Part shown: piece after piece, positions 20,770-32,131 of the stretch
Layout of the letters: the number at the start of each line of letters is the position of its first letter
Position numbering within the stretch: the stretch's first letter is position 1
From: Heloderma charlesbogerti
Lineage: Eukaryota > Chordata > Lepidosauria > Squamata > Helodermatidae
Assembly: GCA_026122225.1 (NCBI GenBank)
Contig: JANEZZ010002198.1
Coordinates: 248,001-312,000 of the forward strand
Reading direction: 5' to 3'
DNA length: 64,000 nucleotides
Notes under the pieces: model-generated
Database searches by the model: none
Told to the model about the DNA's origin: nothing
The model's input: the letters and a program-made list of their open reading frames with translations, nothing else
Translations under genes and position numbers: made by a program

Positions 20770-21003
20770 ATTTATTATACCTACATTTTTATTATAATTA
20801 CCTTTTCTCTAAGGAGCCCAAGGTGGAGTACATGGTTCTGCCCCTCCCCATTTCATCCACACAACAACCCTGTGAGGTTGGCTAGGCTGATAGCGAGGGA
20901 ACTAAGGATGGCCAGTAACTTCATTCAGTGAGCTGAGTGGCAGTTTGAACCTGGATCTCTCTGGTCCTGGTCCAACACTCTTACCCTAGCACCACACTGG
21001 CTC
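20770..21003. repeat. L2/MIR-like repeat
   Basis: Same element as 7375-7620: 'aaggagcccaaggtggagta', 'cacacaacaaccctgtgagg', a 'gaacctggatctctctggtc' segment and 'ccaacactcttaccctagca' close to the end. Confidence 0.7.
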
Positions 21004-21439
21004 ACTAGGCCTGACAGGGACCCTGCATCAAGACTCCAAATACAAACACCCACCAGGAATCTCAGTTCTGCTACCTTAACTGGTGCTGCAAAGACAAACC
21101 ACGCTACACAGATGAGCAACAGAGGATCACAAGCAAAACATGTAGCAGTCATAGGGACCAAGAGAAACCACTTGTTCCACCCGGTTGTTGCTACTTTTTT
21201 TTTTTAGTGGGGCTCTCTGTGCCTTTCGAGGGAGCATGGGAGACACCAACGTAATAGGTACAGTGATGCCCAGGCTGGAGGTGCAGTGATCTGTCGTCCC
21301 TCCCTCGGCCATGCAACTTATAAAGGCCCAGAGGCCCTGCAGGAACAAAGGGGTTTACTATTGCTCCCCTTGGTGCTGCTATCAGAACACAATTTACGCT
21401 GGTCAATACAATCCCTGTCTGTATAGTAATCTGGCCCTC
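21004..21439. other. Unassigned non-coding stretch
   Basis: No gene or named repeat recognised; a T10 tract lies near 21195. Confidence 0.45.
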
Positions 21440-21715
21440 CATCCCACCCCTCCGCCCCCCAGGAGGCCATGCCCCTTTTCCCATGACTCGCCCCTTTCCC
21501 CCCAACCACCGATCTCCTGGCTTTTGTGCAGCATTTTCCTCCTCCTAAAAGGTTGAAATGCCTGGCAGTAAGAGCTTTAGGGAACAATATGCAGGTATTT
21601 TTGTGTTTTGCCCCACCCACTTTGCCTTTAGCCCTGCCCTGGCACTGGAACGTGGCCCCCATGAGCTTCTCCAAAATGGAATATTTGGCCCTCAGGCCTA
21701 TTGTATAGGTAGAAG
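21440..21715 (+). mobile_element. hAT-like non-autonomous element fragment
   Basis: It matches the interior of the element at 28562-28917 in the same order: 'cctggcttttgtgcagcatt', 'cctcctaaaaggttgaaatg', 'gtaagagctttagggaac', 'cccactttgcctttagccct' and 'ctccaaaatggaatatttgg'. The outer ends are lost. Confidence 0.7.
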
Positions 21716-22540
21716 GAATGACTGCAGAATCAGCAGGCCTCAAACACCACTGTTCTTTAATTTAGCACACACAGAAGTGACTACTTAGCAGAAGCTCCAC
21801 CCGCTGTAGCTACTCCCAGCGCTACAAGGAGCTGCCAAGGTTCAAAACAATAACTAAGCCAGGGTAACATCCCTCCACCCCCGAGATACATAACAGGCCT
21901 TGGCAGCCCTGCTATATAGCAACACTTCATTATTTACAAAGCACCTAATATGTGCTGGGCATTGTATAGAAGGCAAACAAATAAATAAAAGACCTGCCAG
22001 CAAGCTCACAGTCTAATGAAAGAAATGAAGAAAGAGGGGAATCAGAAGGAAAGGGGTTAGGTTTTTTTTTTATATCTCTTAATAATAAAAAAATATGGTT
22101 TGGTAATAATCACATATAGTCTGAAACAGTGTGAGTGCGTATGCATATGTGTGTGCATATATTACAGGAGGGGGTGTGACTTCCTTCCCTGCCCTTCCTA
22201 AACGGCACGGCTGTGTATTGGGATTAGGCAATTTTCCATTTTGTTCTGTTATCTATGTCTCTGTATAAGTAATAATGCTCTTTTCATCATCTGTGCAAAA
22301 TCGTTTGGTGAAAACAATAGACTGACCGACAACAACTGCTGGAGCAATTTTGTGTTACAAATACAAACGTGTTCTTTTGAGCACTGATGCGCTGGCAGAG
22401 CCAAAAGTGAGATCAGATTGCCGGTTGCACAGTCTGAATTTGAGCGCATCAGAGCAATAGCTTTAAAAGGAGAAGTCTGTACGTACAAGCTGGCAGGGTT
22501 AACTGAAGACATGGTTAGCGTTAGCGAAGGTTTACAACCT
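21716..22540. other. L2-like fragment and unassigned unique-looking DNA
   Basis: At 21912-22020 'aaagcacctaatatgtgctg' and 'ctgccagcaagctcacagtc' look like an old L2-type repeat. From 22200 to 22530 the sequence has no repeat wording I know, and no frame in it resembles a known protein. It is a candidate for conserved non-coding DNA. Confidence 0.4.
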
Positions 22541-23015
22541 CATAGAATCATAGAATAGTAGGGTTGGAAGGGGCCTACAAGGCCATCGAGTTCAACCCCC
22601 TGCTCAGTGCAGGAATCCAAGTCAGAGCATCCCTGACAGATGGCTGTCCAGCCTCCTCTTGAATGCCTCCAGTGTGGGAGAACCCACCACCTCCATAGGT
22701 CATTGGTTCCATTGTCGTATTGCTCTAACAGTCAGGAAGTTTTTCCTGATGTTCAGCCGGAATCTGGCTTCCTGTCACTTGAGCCCTTTATTCCATGTCC
22801 TGCACTGTGGGATGATCGAGAAGAGATCCTGGCCTTCCGCTCTGGGATGACCTTTCAAGTACTTGAAGAGCGCTATCATATCTCCCCCCAGTCTTCTCTT
22901 CTCGAGGCTAAACATGCCCAGTTCTTGCAGTCTCTCCTCATAGGTCTTTGTTTCCAGTCCCCTGATCATCCTTGTTGCCCTCTTCTGAACCCTCTCCAGC
23001 TTGTCTGTATCCTTA
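22541..23015 (-). mobile_element. CR1 LINE, 3' part with end of the ORF
   Basis: It begins with 'catagaatcatagaatagta' and 'gggttggaaggggcctacaa', the reverse of the CR1 3' end. Minus-strand translation at about 22850-22950 gives 'YEERLQELGMFSLEKRRLGG', the CR1 C-terminus. It is close in sequence to the copy at 5901-6660 and cut off near 23015. Confidence 0.9.
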
Positions 23016-23764
23016 AAATGTGATGTTCCTTATTGTAAGGAGAGGAATGTAACCTCTCCTTTCAATAAGCAAGAAAGAGCTGTTTCCACAGACTTGCAAA
23101 CCATTCCACAGGTTTTTCAACAAGGTGAAAATTGTACACGGGCTTCAGCAGACAGGGAATGCTGGGCCTTGAAAGAATAATTATATTGAAAGTCCTTTCA
23201 TGTCCTCTCAGTTGCTTATCGCACAGGTAGACTGACCTGCATCTTCAGTCGCAATATAAATACTAGACAGGCTCCTTGAAATATTGGAAGGCTTCAGTCC
23301 TGTACACATACAGGGCTTGTTCAGATGATACATATTTCCCAGAACCTCTAAACCAGGGATGGGTAACATGCGGTCCACAGAGAGCATGCAGCCCCCGCCA
23401 CCCCACAAATTATGGGTGGCGGGTGTGGAGCCTCTGCCACACCCCAAATTATTTTTTAATGGCACTCTGTAGCAGCCGTAGAGCAATAAATAGGTCATAT
23501 TTAGCTTGCATAACTACTGAGCACTATGGTTTAACCCCCAAACTGCCTTTTTTTTTTCCTTCTCAGTGCAGCCTGCCAGGGGATGGAAGGTCTGGGAGGC
23601 AAAAATAGCCCCTGGATCTCCCATAGTTGTCCACCCAGGCTGGACACACTGTGAATTCAGGTGTGTGTTTTCAAACTTGTTCACTTCTAGGTCATCATAG
23701 TCTCAGGGCTAAACAGCACGCTACATTAAATACATACAATGTAGCTGATCCTAACTGTTTAAAA
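23016..23764. other. Possible hAT-like element and unassigned DNA
   Basis: 'accagggatgggtaacatgc' at 23352 has a hAT-like CAGGG end, and 'gttgtccacccaggctg' near 23620-23640 may be its other end, but no target duplication supports it. Nothing else is recognised. Confidence 0.35.
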
Positions 23765-24110
23765 ATGTTCATGTATGCACACGGGGCCCTGATCTGGATT
23801 GGGACCACCACGCACAGATAGTGGGTTTAAAACCTCCCACCCAGCTCCTTTCTCGCCCAAATTCACACAAGGCACACACATGGGCGCGCACACACATTGG
23901 GGTTAAAGAAAGAAAGAAAAACCTCCTCTGACGCCAACGGAGTGCCTCCGCTTTCTTTAGCCCCTGCATTGGGGGGTGGGTGGGTTTGAATTTAGAGAGG
24001 AAAGTGAGTGGGTGAGTGGGAAGGTTTAAGCACTCCCCCCCCCACCGTACCCATGCGTAGCAGTCCCAATCTGGGTTGGGGCCCACACACTTAGGGTGTT
24101 TGTACATTAA
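23765..24110. repeat. Unnamed repeat, related to 51440-51660
   Basis: 'gggccctgatctggattggg' here and 'ggtcccaatccagatcaggg' at 51494 are complementary. A second inward copy ('agcagtcccaatctgggttg') lies near 24060, so the element may be a long palindrome. Confidence 0.4.
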
Positions 24111-24327
24111 GCAAAAAACCTGCAAAACACCACATCCTTTCTGGAGCTTCCTGCTTTCGGTTTCTTTGTGGGATTAGGAAGGGCTTCTTAGCACAGCAGC
24201 CACCTGGTTTGAACTGAGGGAGTGCCTTCCTCCGTCCCTGGCATGTGTGTAAAGAAGCGGGGACTCTTGTTTTCATAGCTTAACTTTTGCTATACTCTTT
24301 TCTCACAGCCCGCAGGAAACCTCTGAC

Positions 24328-24512
24328 TTATTTCTGAGTAGACATAAAATGCAAGATTGTGCTGTAAGTCTGCAACCCTTGGCACACTTATGTGGGAGTA
24401 AGCTGCACTGAACTCAATTAGACTTACTTCTGAGTAGACATAAGATCACCCTGTAAGTCTGCAACCCTCAGCACACATATTTGGGAGTAAGCCCCACTGA
24501 ACTTAATAGGGT
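24328..24512. repeat. Tandem dimer of the aagtcccactga-family repeat
   Basis: Two units of about 95 bp, each with 'ttctgagtagacata', 'tgtaagtctgcaaccct' and 'gggagtaagc', start at 24328 and 24423. Confidence 0.75.
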
Positions 24513-26405
24513 GCTCTGAAGCAACAGAGGATGTTGCTTCTGAGCCTGGTGGGGTGGGGGATCAGATGTGTCTCCCTTCATTGCAGGGAGGCATTTTACC
24601 CTCTTCTCCCTCCAAATGAGAAATGCAGAGGCAGCGGATGCAATCGATTCTTGCCCTCACTCCTGTCAAATCTCATCCTGACTGTGCCCCCAACAACTGA
24701 AAACAAACGCCCACAGCACTCAGACAGAGTGGTTTCTTCCACTATTGGAGCATTTCAAGGGGAGGTCATTGCGCTCCTGTTCCGTGGGCTGGAAAAAATA
24801 CCACCTTTTTTGTGTTTGGGGAAAAAATGAAATAGGCTGGAGGAAATGGTGGGAGACACCCTGGCGAGTAACAGCATCATCTAAAGAGCCTGCAAACTTC
24901 TGAGAGAGAGCCATCTTAATAGCAGGATAAAAGCTCTGTGTGATGAACCCCTTACACTGAAGTAAAAAATGTTACTATCAGCAACACATGATGCATTTAA
25001 AGTAGCATGTAGTTTAGCCCTCATAGGCCTGGATCCAGATTTGCTTTTCTGTCAATGGGATCTTTCTGTTTGTGTAAGTGCCTTTAATCCAGTGGAGGCT
25101 CTTGCTGGAGTGGAGAAGTGATTTATTATTATTATTATTCCCCCTTCCCCTTACTACTCCCCTGACACCTCCCACATATTTCTGCAGAGTCCCCAACATT
25201 CTGGAATGGATTTTTTTGGGGGGGGGGGACTGGGAATAGCAGCAAGAATCAACAAAAATCACCTCCCCCCCTCAGTCTTCCAGTGGAAGCATCCTGTGAG
25301 TAGCTCCTCTCATGGGACCTCTGGATCCAGGCTGGTATCTCCTGGTCCAGATGTTAACATTCTTCAAGCAGTGAGGGAAGAGGGGGCAGATATACAAATC
25401 CAAATTCCTGATCTCATTGCAGATACAGATTTGGGGGGTTCGTTGTTGTCTGAACAGGTCCCAAGTTGGGAGTAAGGATTTTTCAATTATTATTTGGGAT
25501 TTAGATGAAAATTATTTAAGTAGTTATTATTATAGCACAGTCACATCAAAACAATCTAACATCAGTAGGATATGTCTAGAATATGCAGCCAAGGTAATAT
25601 AAATATATTAAAAATGAAGCAAGTTTGCACATAGGAGCTATATCTATACTGTTACCCTATATCAGCTTGATTTTTCAGACTTTCCTGAAAAAATCTGGGA
25701 ATAGTAGTTTGCTGTGGCTGCTGAGAATTGTCTGAGAAGTTTTAACCCTGCTCATTTTTCTCTTGGAAGAGGTAATAACTGTTAAATCCTTTACAATCTG
25801 AAATGTAGGTTTGGCTAGGGAGAGATTATTTTTACAGTGCGCAGAAAATATAACTTTAAGCAAATTGCGTGTGCTTGACACTAGATGGCAACAGCATACA
25901 TTGGAAATAAGAGTTTTTATTCCCCAGGTTGTTGTTTGTAAGTATGCAAACCACAAGCAATAATTTCAGATGTTGTGGTGCAATTTTGCAAGAATATAGA
26001 ATCAAATTAAATTAAGGTCAAAGTAGCCTATGTTTCTGCATTCATTTTGCTGGGTTTTCTAGTCCAACTAGTTAGTCATTTTTGAGCTATTTATATTTCC
26101 TTGCGGGTCAAATTTGCTTTCAATTACACTTATGAAATGCTGTGGACTGGATTTTAATAATATTAACTGATGGCAAAATGTACCTTTAAAAACAAGTTTC
26201 AGCTACAGAGGAGAAAGGCTACCACCTTGCCAGTATGGTTGGGAACAAATTTGGAACTTTCTAGTAATGCAGGAATGTGGAATCTTTTTTGACCCAAGGG
26301 TGGGGCATGGGCAAGCATGCCACCGGGGGGGGGGGGCTATAGTGGTGGGTTGCCTGTTGGCATGTGGCCCCCAAAGTGATTGCTCAGACCCCATTCATAC
26401 ACACA
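24513..26405. other. Unassigned non-coding stretch
   Basis: It holds a short (ATT)n run near 25125 and G-tracts near 25216, but no named repeat, RNA or recognisable exon. Confidence 0.45.
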
Positions 26406-26411
26406 CTGATT

Positions 26412-26464
<53 letters not shown>
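26406..26464. repeat. (CT)n(CA)n microsatellite
   Basis: A CT run of about 20 units passes directly into a CA run. Confidence 0.97.
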
Positions 26465-26499
26465 TTAAAATACACTCCTCCCCCATCCTGAAAATGTCA

Positions 26500-27025
26500 C
26501 CCTGTGCTGCAATCAGGCTTTTAAAAAGCCCCCATTGGCTCCAATGAAGGCTTTTTAAAAGCCTAATTACACTGGAGCAGCGGCAATTTGGGGGGGGGGT
26601 GTCACAGCACTGAATGGGGGAGTTAGCCCTTCCCTCACCAGCAGAAACACACCAAAAATGGCCCCTATGCTGCAATTTAGACTTTTTAAAAGCCTCCAGT
26701 GACAACAATGGAGGCTTTTAAAAAGCCTTATTGCAGTAGGGGCCAATGTTTTGAAGGGGAATAACATTGTTGGAGAGGGGAGGATTAGTCCCTCCCTTCC
26801 GAGCAGCAAACCCCCGCGCCCGTACACAAATGGCCCCTGTATTGCAATTAGAAGTTTTCGAAGCCTCCATTGGCACCAGTGGGTCTTTTAAAAAGCCTGA
26901 TTGCAGTGAAAGGAGGGGCAATGTTTTGAGGGGTAGTCACAGTAACGGAGATGGTAACATTGGCCATTCCCTCTCCAGCAGTCCTCTCCACATTGCTGCA
27001 GTTTTAAAAGCCTCCATTAGCACCA
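26500..27025. repeat. Tandem array of long inverted repeats
   Basis: Units with TGCAAT or TGCAGT at 26508, 26671, 26843 and 26996 (spacing 163, 172 and 153 bp). The first three hold a hairpin of about 70 bp: 'ggcttttaaaaagcccccat' against its complement 'gaaggctttttaaaagcc' and similar pairs, centred on 'ccattggcnccaatg'. Between hairpins is a spacer with 'ccttccctcaccagcagaaa' or related. The fourth unit is partial. There is no coding potential. Confidence 0.85.
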
Positions 27026-28553
27026 ACTGACTGTCTCTGAATAACAACCTGAGGAAATAATCTCTGAATCTTGATTGTGTAAACAAGCCCTGGATGAGCG
27101 CCTCACAAACTTTAGATATTGCAGTTCTTTTATTGTTTAGTTACAAGAGCCTTATAAGGGTAAGCATGGTAGTGCACGTGCTGGGAAGAAAGAGAACAGG
27201 AAAGTAACCATGTTTAGTAGTCATGTGGTAACCTTCCACGTCCTGAGCCCTTGAAAACCAAATCTGATTAAACCTCTGCATTTGCAGCCTCTGTTCTCTT
27301 CCGAGGGCTGCTGCGGAGCTGGTACAACTGAAAAATACTGTCTGACTATTACTGAACAAAATAATAGATTTGTAGGATTAAAAAAATGCTCTTGTAGGCC
27401 TGTCAGTCTCCCGTCTCCCACACAAAATAAAAAACGTATTAGCAACATTCTGTTTATGCTTCTTAGTATCAGGCCTGTGGAGTTGCTACCTCCAAATTGC
27501 TTATGCTGATTTTTTTTCTTCCCCAGTTCACATTTTCTTCTCATTCTGTCTGAGAGATAATAGCAGCTTTGCTCTGATGCTCCCCAGATGTGCACAACGT
27601 GATACTCCCTGGATGGCGAAAAATTGAAATGTACATACTCCTCCCTGCTCACTTTCTTCATGATTAAGAAGCGTAGCCCAAAGCCCTGAATGCATTATAG
27701 AGAGGCTGTATATTTTATTTACTGGGGGAGGCAAAGAATTACCAGATGAGGTATAGAGAACTCTGTGATTACATAGAGCTCTGCACAGCAAACTCCCCTT
27801 CTGTGCAACTCTCAAATACAATTTGGGGTGGGGGCGAGGAGAAGGAAAGCATGAGACTCGGCCCGTCATGACAGGGATCAGCAGCTGTTTTCTTTTCACC
27901 ACCAGACACATCCACAACTTATGATGTAAACTCAACTGAACATCCAGGATGCACTTGGGAAACATTTGGGGAAATGTGTTAAATGTGCAGCTTCTTGGTT
28001 TAGCCACACAATTTTCTGCTCCTGTGCTTGGCTGTCATGCATCTAATTGCACTGAAGGCCACTTGATAATCACTTGCAAATAGGTAAGCTATATGGCGGA
28101 CTAAACATGAATCTTTAACTTTTTAATCTTTTTTAATGAACAGGACAGAATTCGAACCGTTATTTGTAAGTCTCTGTTGAACCTGAACCGGTACAAAACC
28201 CTTAAAAATACAGGTTAGTGGTTCAGAATAAGGGCTCAACTTTAAAAATACATAAATAAATAATGTTTTGCTATACTTCTTGACACTAACCAGAATCACA
28301 AGGAAGATTTTTTTTCTTTCCACGTTTTGGGTTGTTCTTGGCTTTCTATCCTCTTAAAGGGCCAGGAAGCAGCAGGTAGGCTGAAGGACAGCTGCTGGAG
28401 AGATTACAAGTGCAATCCCCTATAATTAAAATAGTAACAGATTAAAAACATATCACAGAAGTAATATTAAATGTTCTAGTGTTTTATTTTATCTACAGTT
28501 CATAATACTGTGGGCTATGGATGACTCTCTAGTATGAATTGTCTTCTAAGATT
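27026..28553. other. Unassigned, largely repeat-free looking stretch
   Basis: No named repeat is seen. Several 75-160 codon frames occur but none resembles a known protein. Possible host intergenic DNA. Confidence 0.45.
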
Positions 28554-28561
28554 CCCTATGT

Positions 28562-28917
28562 CAAGGATGATGAACCTTAGGCCTATAGGCAAAATCCGGC
28601 CCACTTGGGGTCCCAATCCAGCCCCCTGGGGTTCCCCAGCGAGCTCCATGCCTTCCACTGGCCTCACCCCTTTCTCTGACCACTGATTGTTTGGTGTTTT
28701 CCTGGCTTTTGTGCAGGTTTTTCCCCATCCTAAAAGGTTGAGATGCCTCTCCTGAGGCTTAGTTACCGGTAGGAAGAGCTTTGAGCTCAAATATGTTGGT
28801 ATTTTGACCCTGCCCCCTTTGCCTTTGGCCATGCCCGCCCACCATTGGAATGTGGACCCCAAGAGGTTATCCAAAATTGTGTTCTGTCCTCGGGCTGTAT
28901 GAGATTTGACACCCCTG
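28562..28917. mobile_element. hAT-like non-autonomous element with perfect 8-bp target duplication
   Basis: Ends 'caaggatgatgaacc' and 'tttgacacccctg'. The flanks CCCTATGT (28554-28561) and CCCTATGT (28918-28925) are identical, the 8-bp duplication typical of hAT transposition. A fragment of the same family lies at 21440-21715. It is 356 bp and non-coding. Confidence 0.88.
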
Positions 28918-28925
28918 CCCTATGT

Positions 28926-30544
28926 GAACTGGAACTTGAACGAAATCGTGCACTCAGAAAGGCAGCCACCAGTGCTTGACTTAGTAGGGCCCTTGAGGAA
29001 GGTAGCTAGTCAATAAAAGTGTACATGGGAAACTAAGTAACAGTAAGACAATGAACAGACATATTCTGGCCTTTGGCTCTCTATTCTCCCTGCTCTTTGC
29101 CTGAGTGACTGCCTGGCAATGCAATCGAATGCATTATTTATTCAGAAGTAAGTCCCAGTATAATAGGGTTTACTCCTAGGTGTGTATAGGATTGCAACCT
29201 GGGATAGTGATATGGGAAAGTGAGTGACAGATCACCTGACCTTTGGCTTGCTGACAGAAAAGCAGTTCAGCCTATGAGAGAGGAGAAGAGGAAAGGGGAG
29301 TTAATAAAAACATTGTCAAGGCTCCACATTATATGTGTCAGGCCAGATTTGTTGGTGTCTGGTGGTTACCTTGCATTGTTCTAGTGAAGCAAAGCAGGAG
29401 TGACACCTCAGTGTCCCCTTGACACACAGCTTCTATCTATTTTGCATATCTAGTATTGTGGAAAGCATCCAGAGCATAAAGACGACAGTCTGTTATGCTA
29501 AATATTTTAATATGCCTGGAGATTTTGTGAGTTACTATTTTAAAAATTACTTTTAAGCATGCAATTTAGTTCATACCACATTCATAGAACTGTCATAGCA
29601 GATCGGATGGTTCGCGTGGATAATCATTATCTGTAATCATCAATTCTGGATAGATATAAGGAATGTATATGAGAAAGAGGAGCTACTGCGATCCAAGAGA
29701 CTGATTTTGGTGGGTTTAAGTGTAAGTGCCTAACTCGTTCTTGGATTTTGGTTTCTGACTGTATTTTGGCTGAGATGTAACTTGCCTTTTAGACATGAGC
29801 TAATGCAAACATGTAACCAGAAAATCTGTATGAATGTGTTTGTATGAAACAAGCATTAGGACTGCTTAGATTGCATTATTAATGCAGCCATTTTAAACAA
29901 AAATGCTAGCTCTGTTTTTAATGAGTTTTTCTGAGGGTAGTATTCCTTCTCAGTAACTTGGGTAAATATAATTTATGCATTTTTAGGCCACAATCCTATA
30001 TGCACTTAGGTGGGAGTAGGCTTCATTGAACACAGTGGGACTTCCCTTTGAGTAAACATGTAGAAGATTGAGCTGTTAAGTTCCAAATTGTTACTTATCT
30101 CTTTTTAGTTCATAGCAATTATGAACCACTTCTGTACAATTGGATTAATCCGGCTCTGGAAAGGTGGCGCTGGGTAAAATTGGCAGAGTCTTTTACACAT
30201 GAAAATATTTTCTGCTACAGTTTCTACCTATATACCTATAGCGGCCTCAACTCTGTGTGAAAATAGAAGAGATGGCTATTTGGGAAGCCAAGCAGGAGCA
30301 GGACAGCCTGAAGGTCTCCACTGTGAGAAATTTTGACACCCCTCCCCTTCTGCAAGTCTACCCCAAAGTACTTAAGCTCTAGTCCTTGTGCATTAGCATT
30401 AGCCATGAGACTTTCCCAGCAACTGAGGCCAGCCTATATGTACTAGAAATGAGTACTTGGTGTAGTCAACCAACCAAGCTTCCAAAGAGAAAATCAGGGA
30501 GTCATAGCAGAATACTGATATTATCACAGGGAAGGGTATTTATT
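28926..30544. other. Unassigned DNA with two short near-palindromic repeats
   Basis: Copies of the aagtcccactga repeat lie at about 29118-29200 ('attcagaagtaagtcccagt') and 29990-30075 ('gggagtaggcttcattgaac', 'acagtgggacttccctttg'). Otherwise no gene or named repeat. Confidence 0.5.
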
Positions 30545-30657
30545 CAGTGCTCGAAGTAGGGTGGGATGCATTCCCATTCCTTTTTAGGCAGACCTTCATT
30601 TTTTTATCCTCACTTCGAAACCATCCCACTTCCCTTTATCTTTCACTTCAAGCACTG
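30545..30657. mobile_element. Short hAT-like element
   Basis: Ends 'cagtgctcgaagtagg' and 'cacttcaagcactg' are inverted repeats. The 8-bp flanks tatttatt and tgtatatt share five positions, so the duplication is doubtful. Confidence 0.55.
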
Positions 30658-31850
30658 TGTATATTACTAATAAGACACTGATAATGATAAACAGAGACAA
30701 TTATTTGAATAAATGCAGAAAGGAGTCTTTGTTTTTCAGTAGTTCCAAAGCTAGGAGCGTGCATAGCCTTAGTGAATTCAGTGAGAGAGAGATTTACTTC
30801 CCTTCCATCTAATTTCCTTGGCAGGGCAGAGAGCAAGCCTAAGTGGGGCCAAGGAGGAAAAGAGCAGCTGGTCTCCAGCCACATTCCCAGCTCTGCTGGC
30901 TGGCACTGGCCAAACATAACCTCTCCCCACACATTGACAGCAATGTGGGGAGTGGGGCTATGCCAGCTCCAGGACTGGCATAGCTGATGGACCAGATCAG
31001 GTCCATCTGGAGGAAGAAATGTCCCATTTTCAAGCTTTCTGCCAGTGGCAACTTTCTTTCTGCCCATGCTCAGTGGCAGCCTGCACTGGAAGCGGAGCCC
31101 CTACACTGGTGCTGGCCCTCTCTGCCAACAGAAGCTGATGGAAAGCCACCAATTCACCTTCCAGTCCCCCTACAGCCATCAACATTGGTGGGAAGAATTA
31201 GGTTAGCATTCTGTTTTTGCATTTGGCCTATTTTATATGGATCAAAGGCTAGATGGCAGTTTTTTGGACATATGCAACACATTTCTCCACACATTTGCAC
31301 CTGGTGTGGGGTAAAATTCTCCTTATTACATGGCAGGATGATATGGGCAACATGTTTACTAAGTAGTAATGTCACTTGTGCTTTATGGTAAGTTGCCAAT
31401 TGCCATTGGTATCATTTCTTTGAGAACAGGTGTGCTACTGGCTACATATCAGTTTCTTCAGGTAAACAAAAGTTGTGTCTGGGCCCCACTTGATATATCA
31501 GTATTCTAAGAATGTAACTTTGGCTAATCTCTCTCTCTCTCTCTCTCTCTCCTAAGTTTCCAGTTATTGCCGTAGTAGAAAATAAAATGCTCTAAAAAGT
31601 GTTTGCACTGCTTATTGTCAAGCAGTATGTCCCAGATGCAGCCACTAAGGAATTTTTGCAAGCACAGAACATCTGCTGGCATGCAAACGCAACCTGTTAT
31701 AATACTATAAGAGAGCCAATGGGGCCTAAGGTGTGGTTCTGCCATCTTTCCCAGAAGGAAGAAAAGATGACCCATTGCTTATTTGTTTAAGTTAATTAAT
31801 TGAAATATATGCATATTGTAAATTGTCCACTGGCTAGCATTGAAACCTAC

Positions 31851-31885
<35 letters not shown>

Positions 31886-32131
31886 TCCATGATGCAAATT
31901 CCATTCACCCCAGTCTGCCAGTATAAAACTGATTGGATGGCAACCCTTGGAGAAAGAGCATAGAATCTGTTCAGGCTGCTATGGAGAGCGGAAAAACTGC
32001 TAGAAATGTCAAGGCATTTCTGAGCAGATTGTGGGAAACACAGGGGGAAAGCCTAAGGCTATGCTGAAATGGTGAATAAAGGAGAGATGAGGAAGAGGAC
32101 GATATTAAAAACAGCAAGGACACAATGCATG
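30658..32131. other. Unassigned DNA with two microsatellites
   Basis: A (CT)n run at 31528-31552 and a (CTTT)n run at 31852-31887. Frames of 70-139 codons near 30650-31390 resemble no known protein. Confidence 0.45.
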
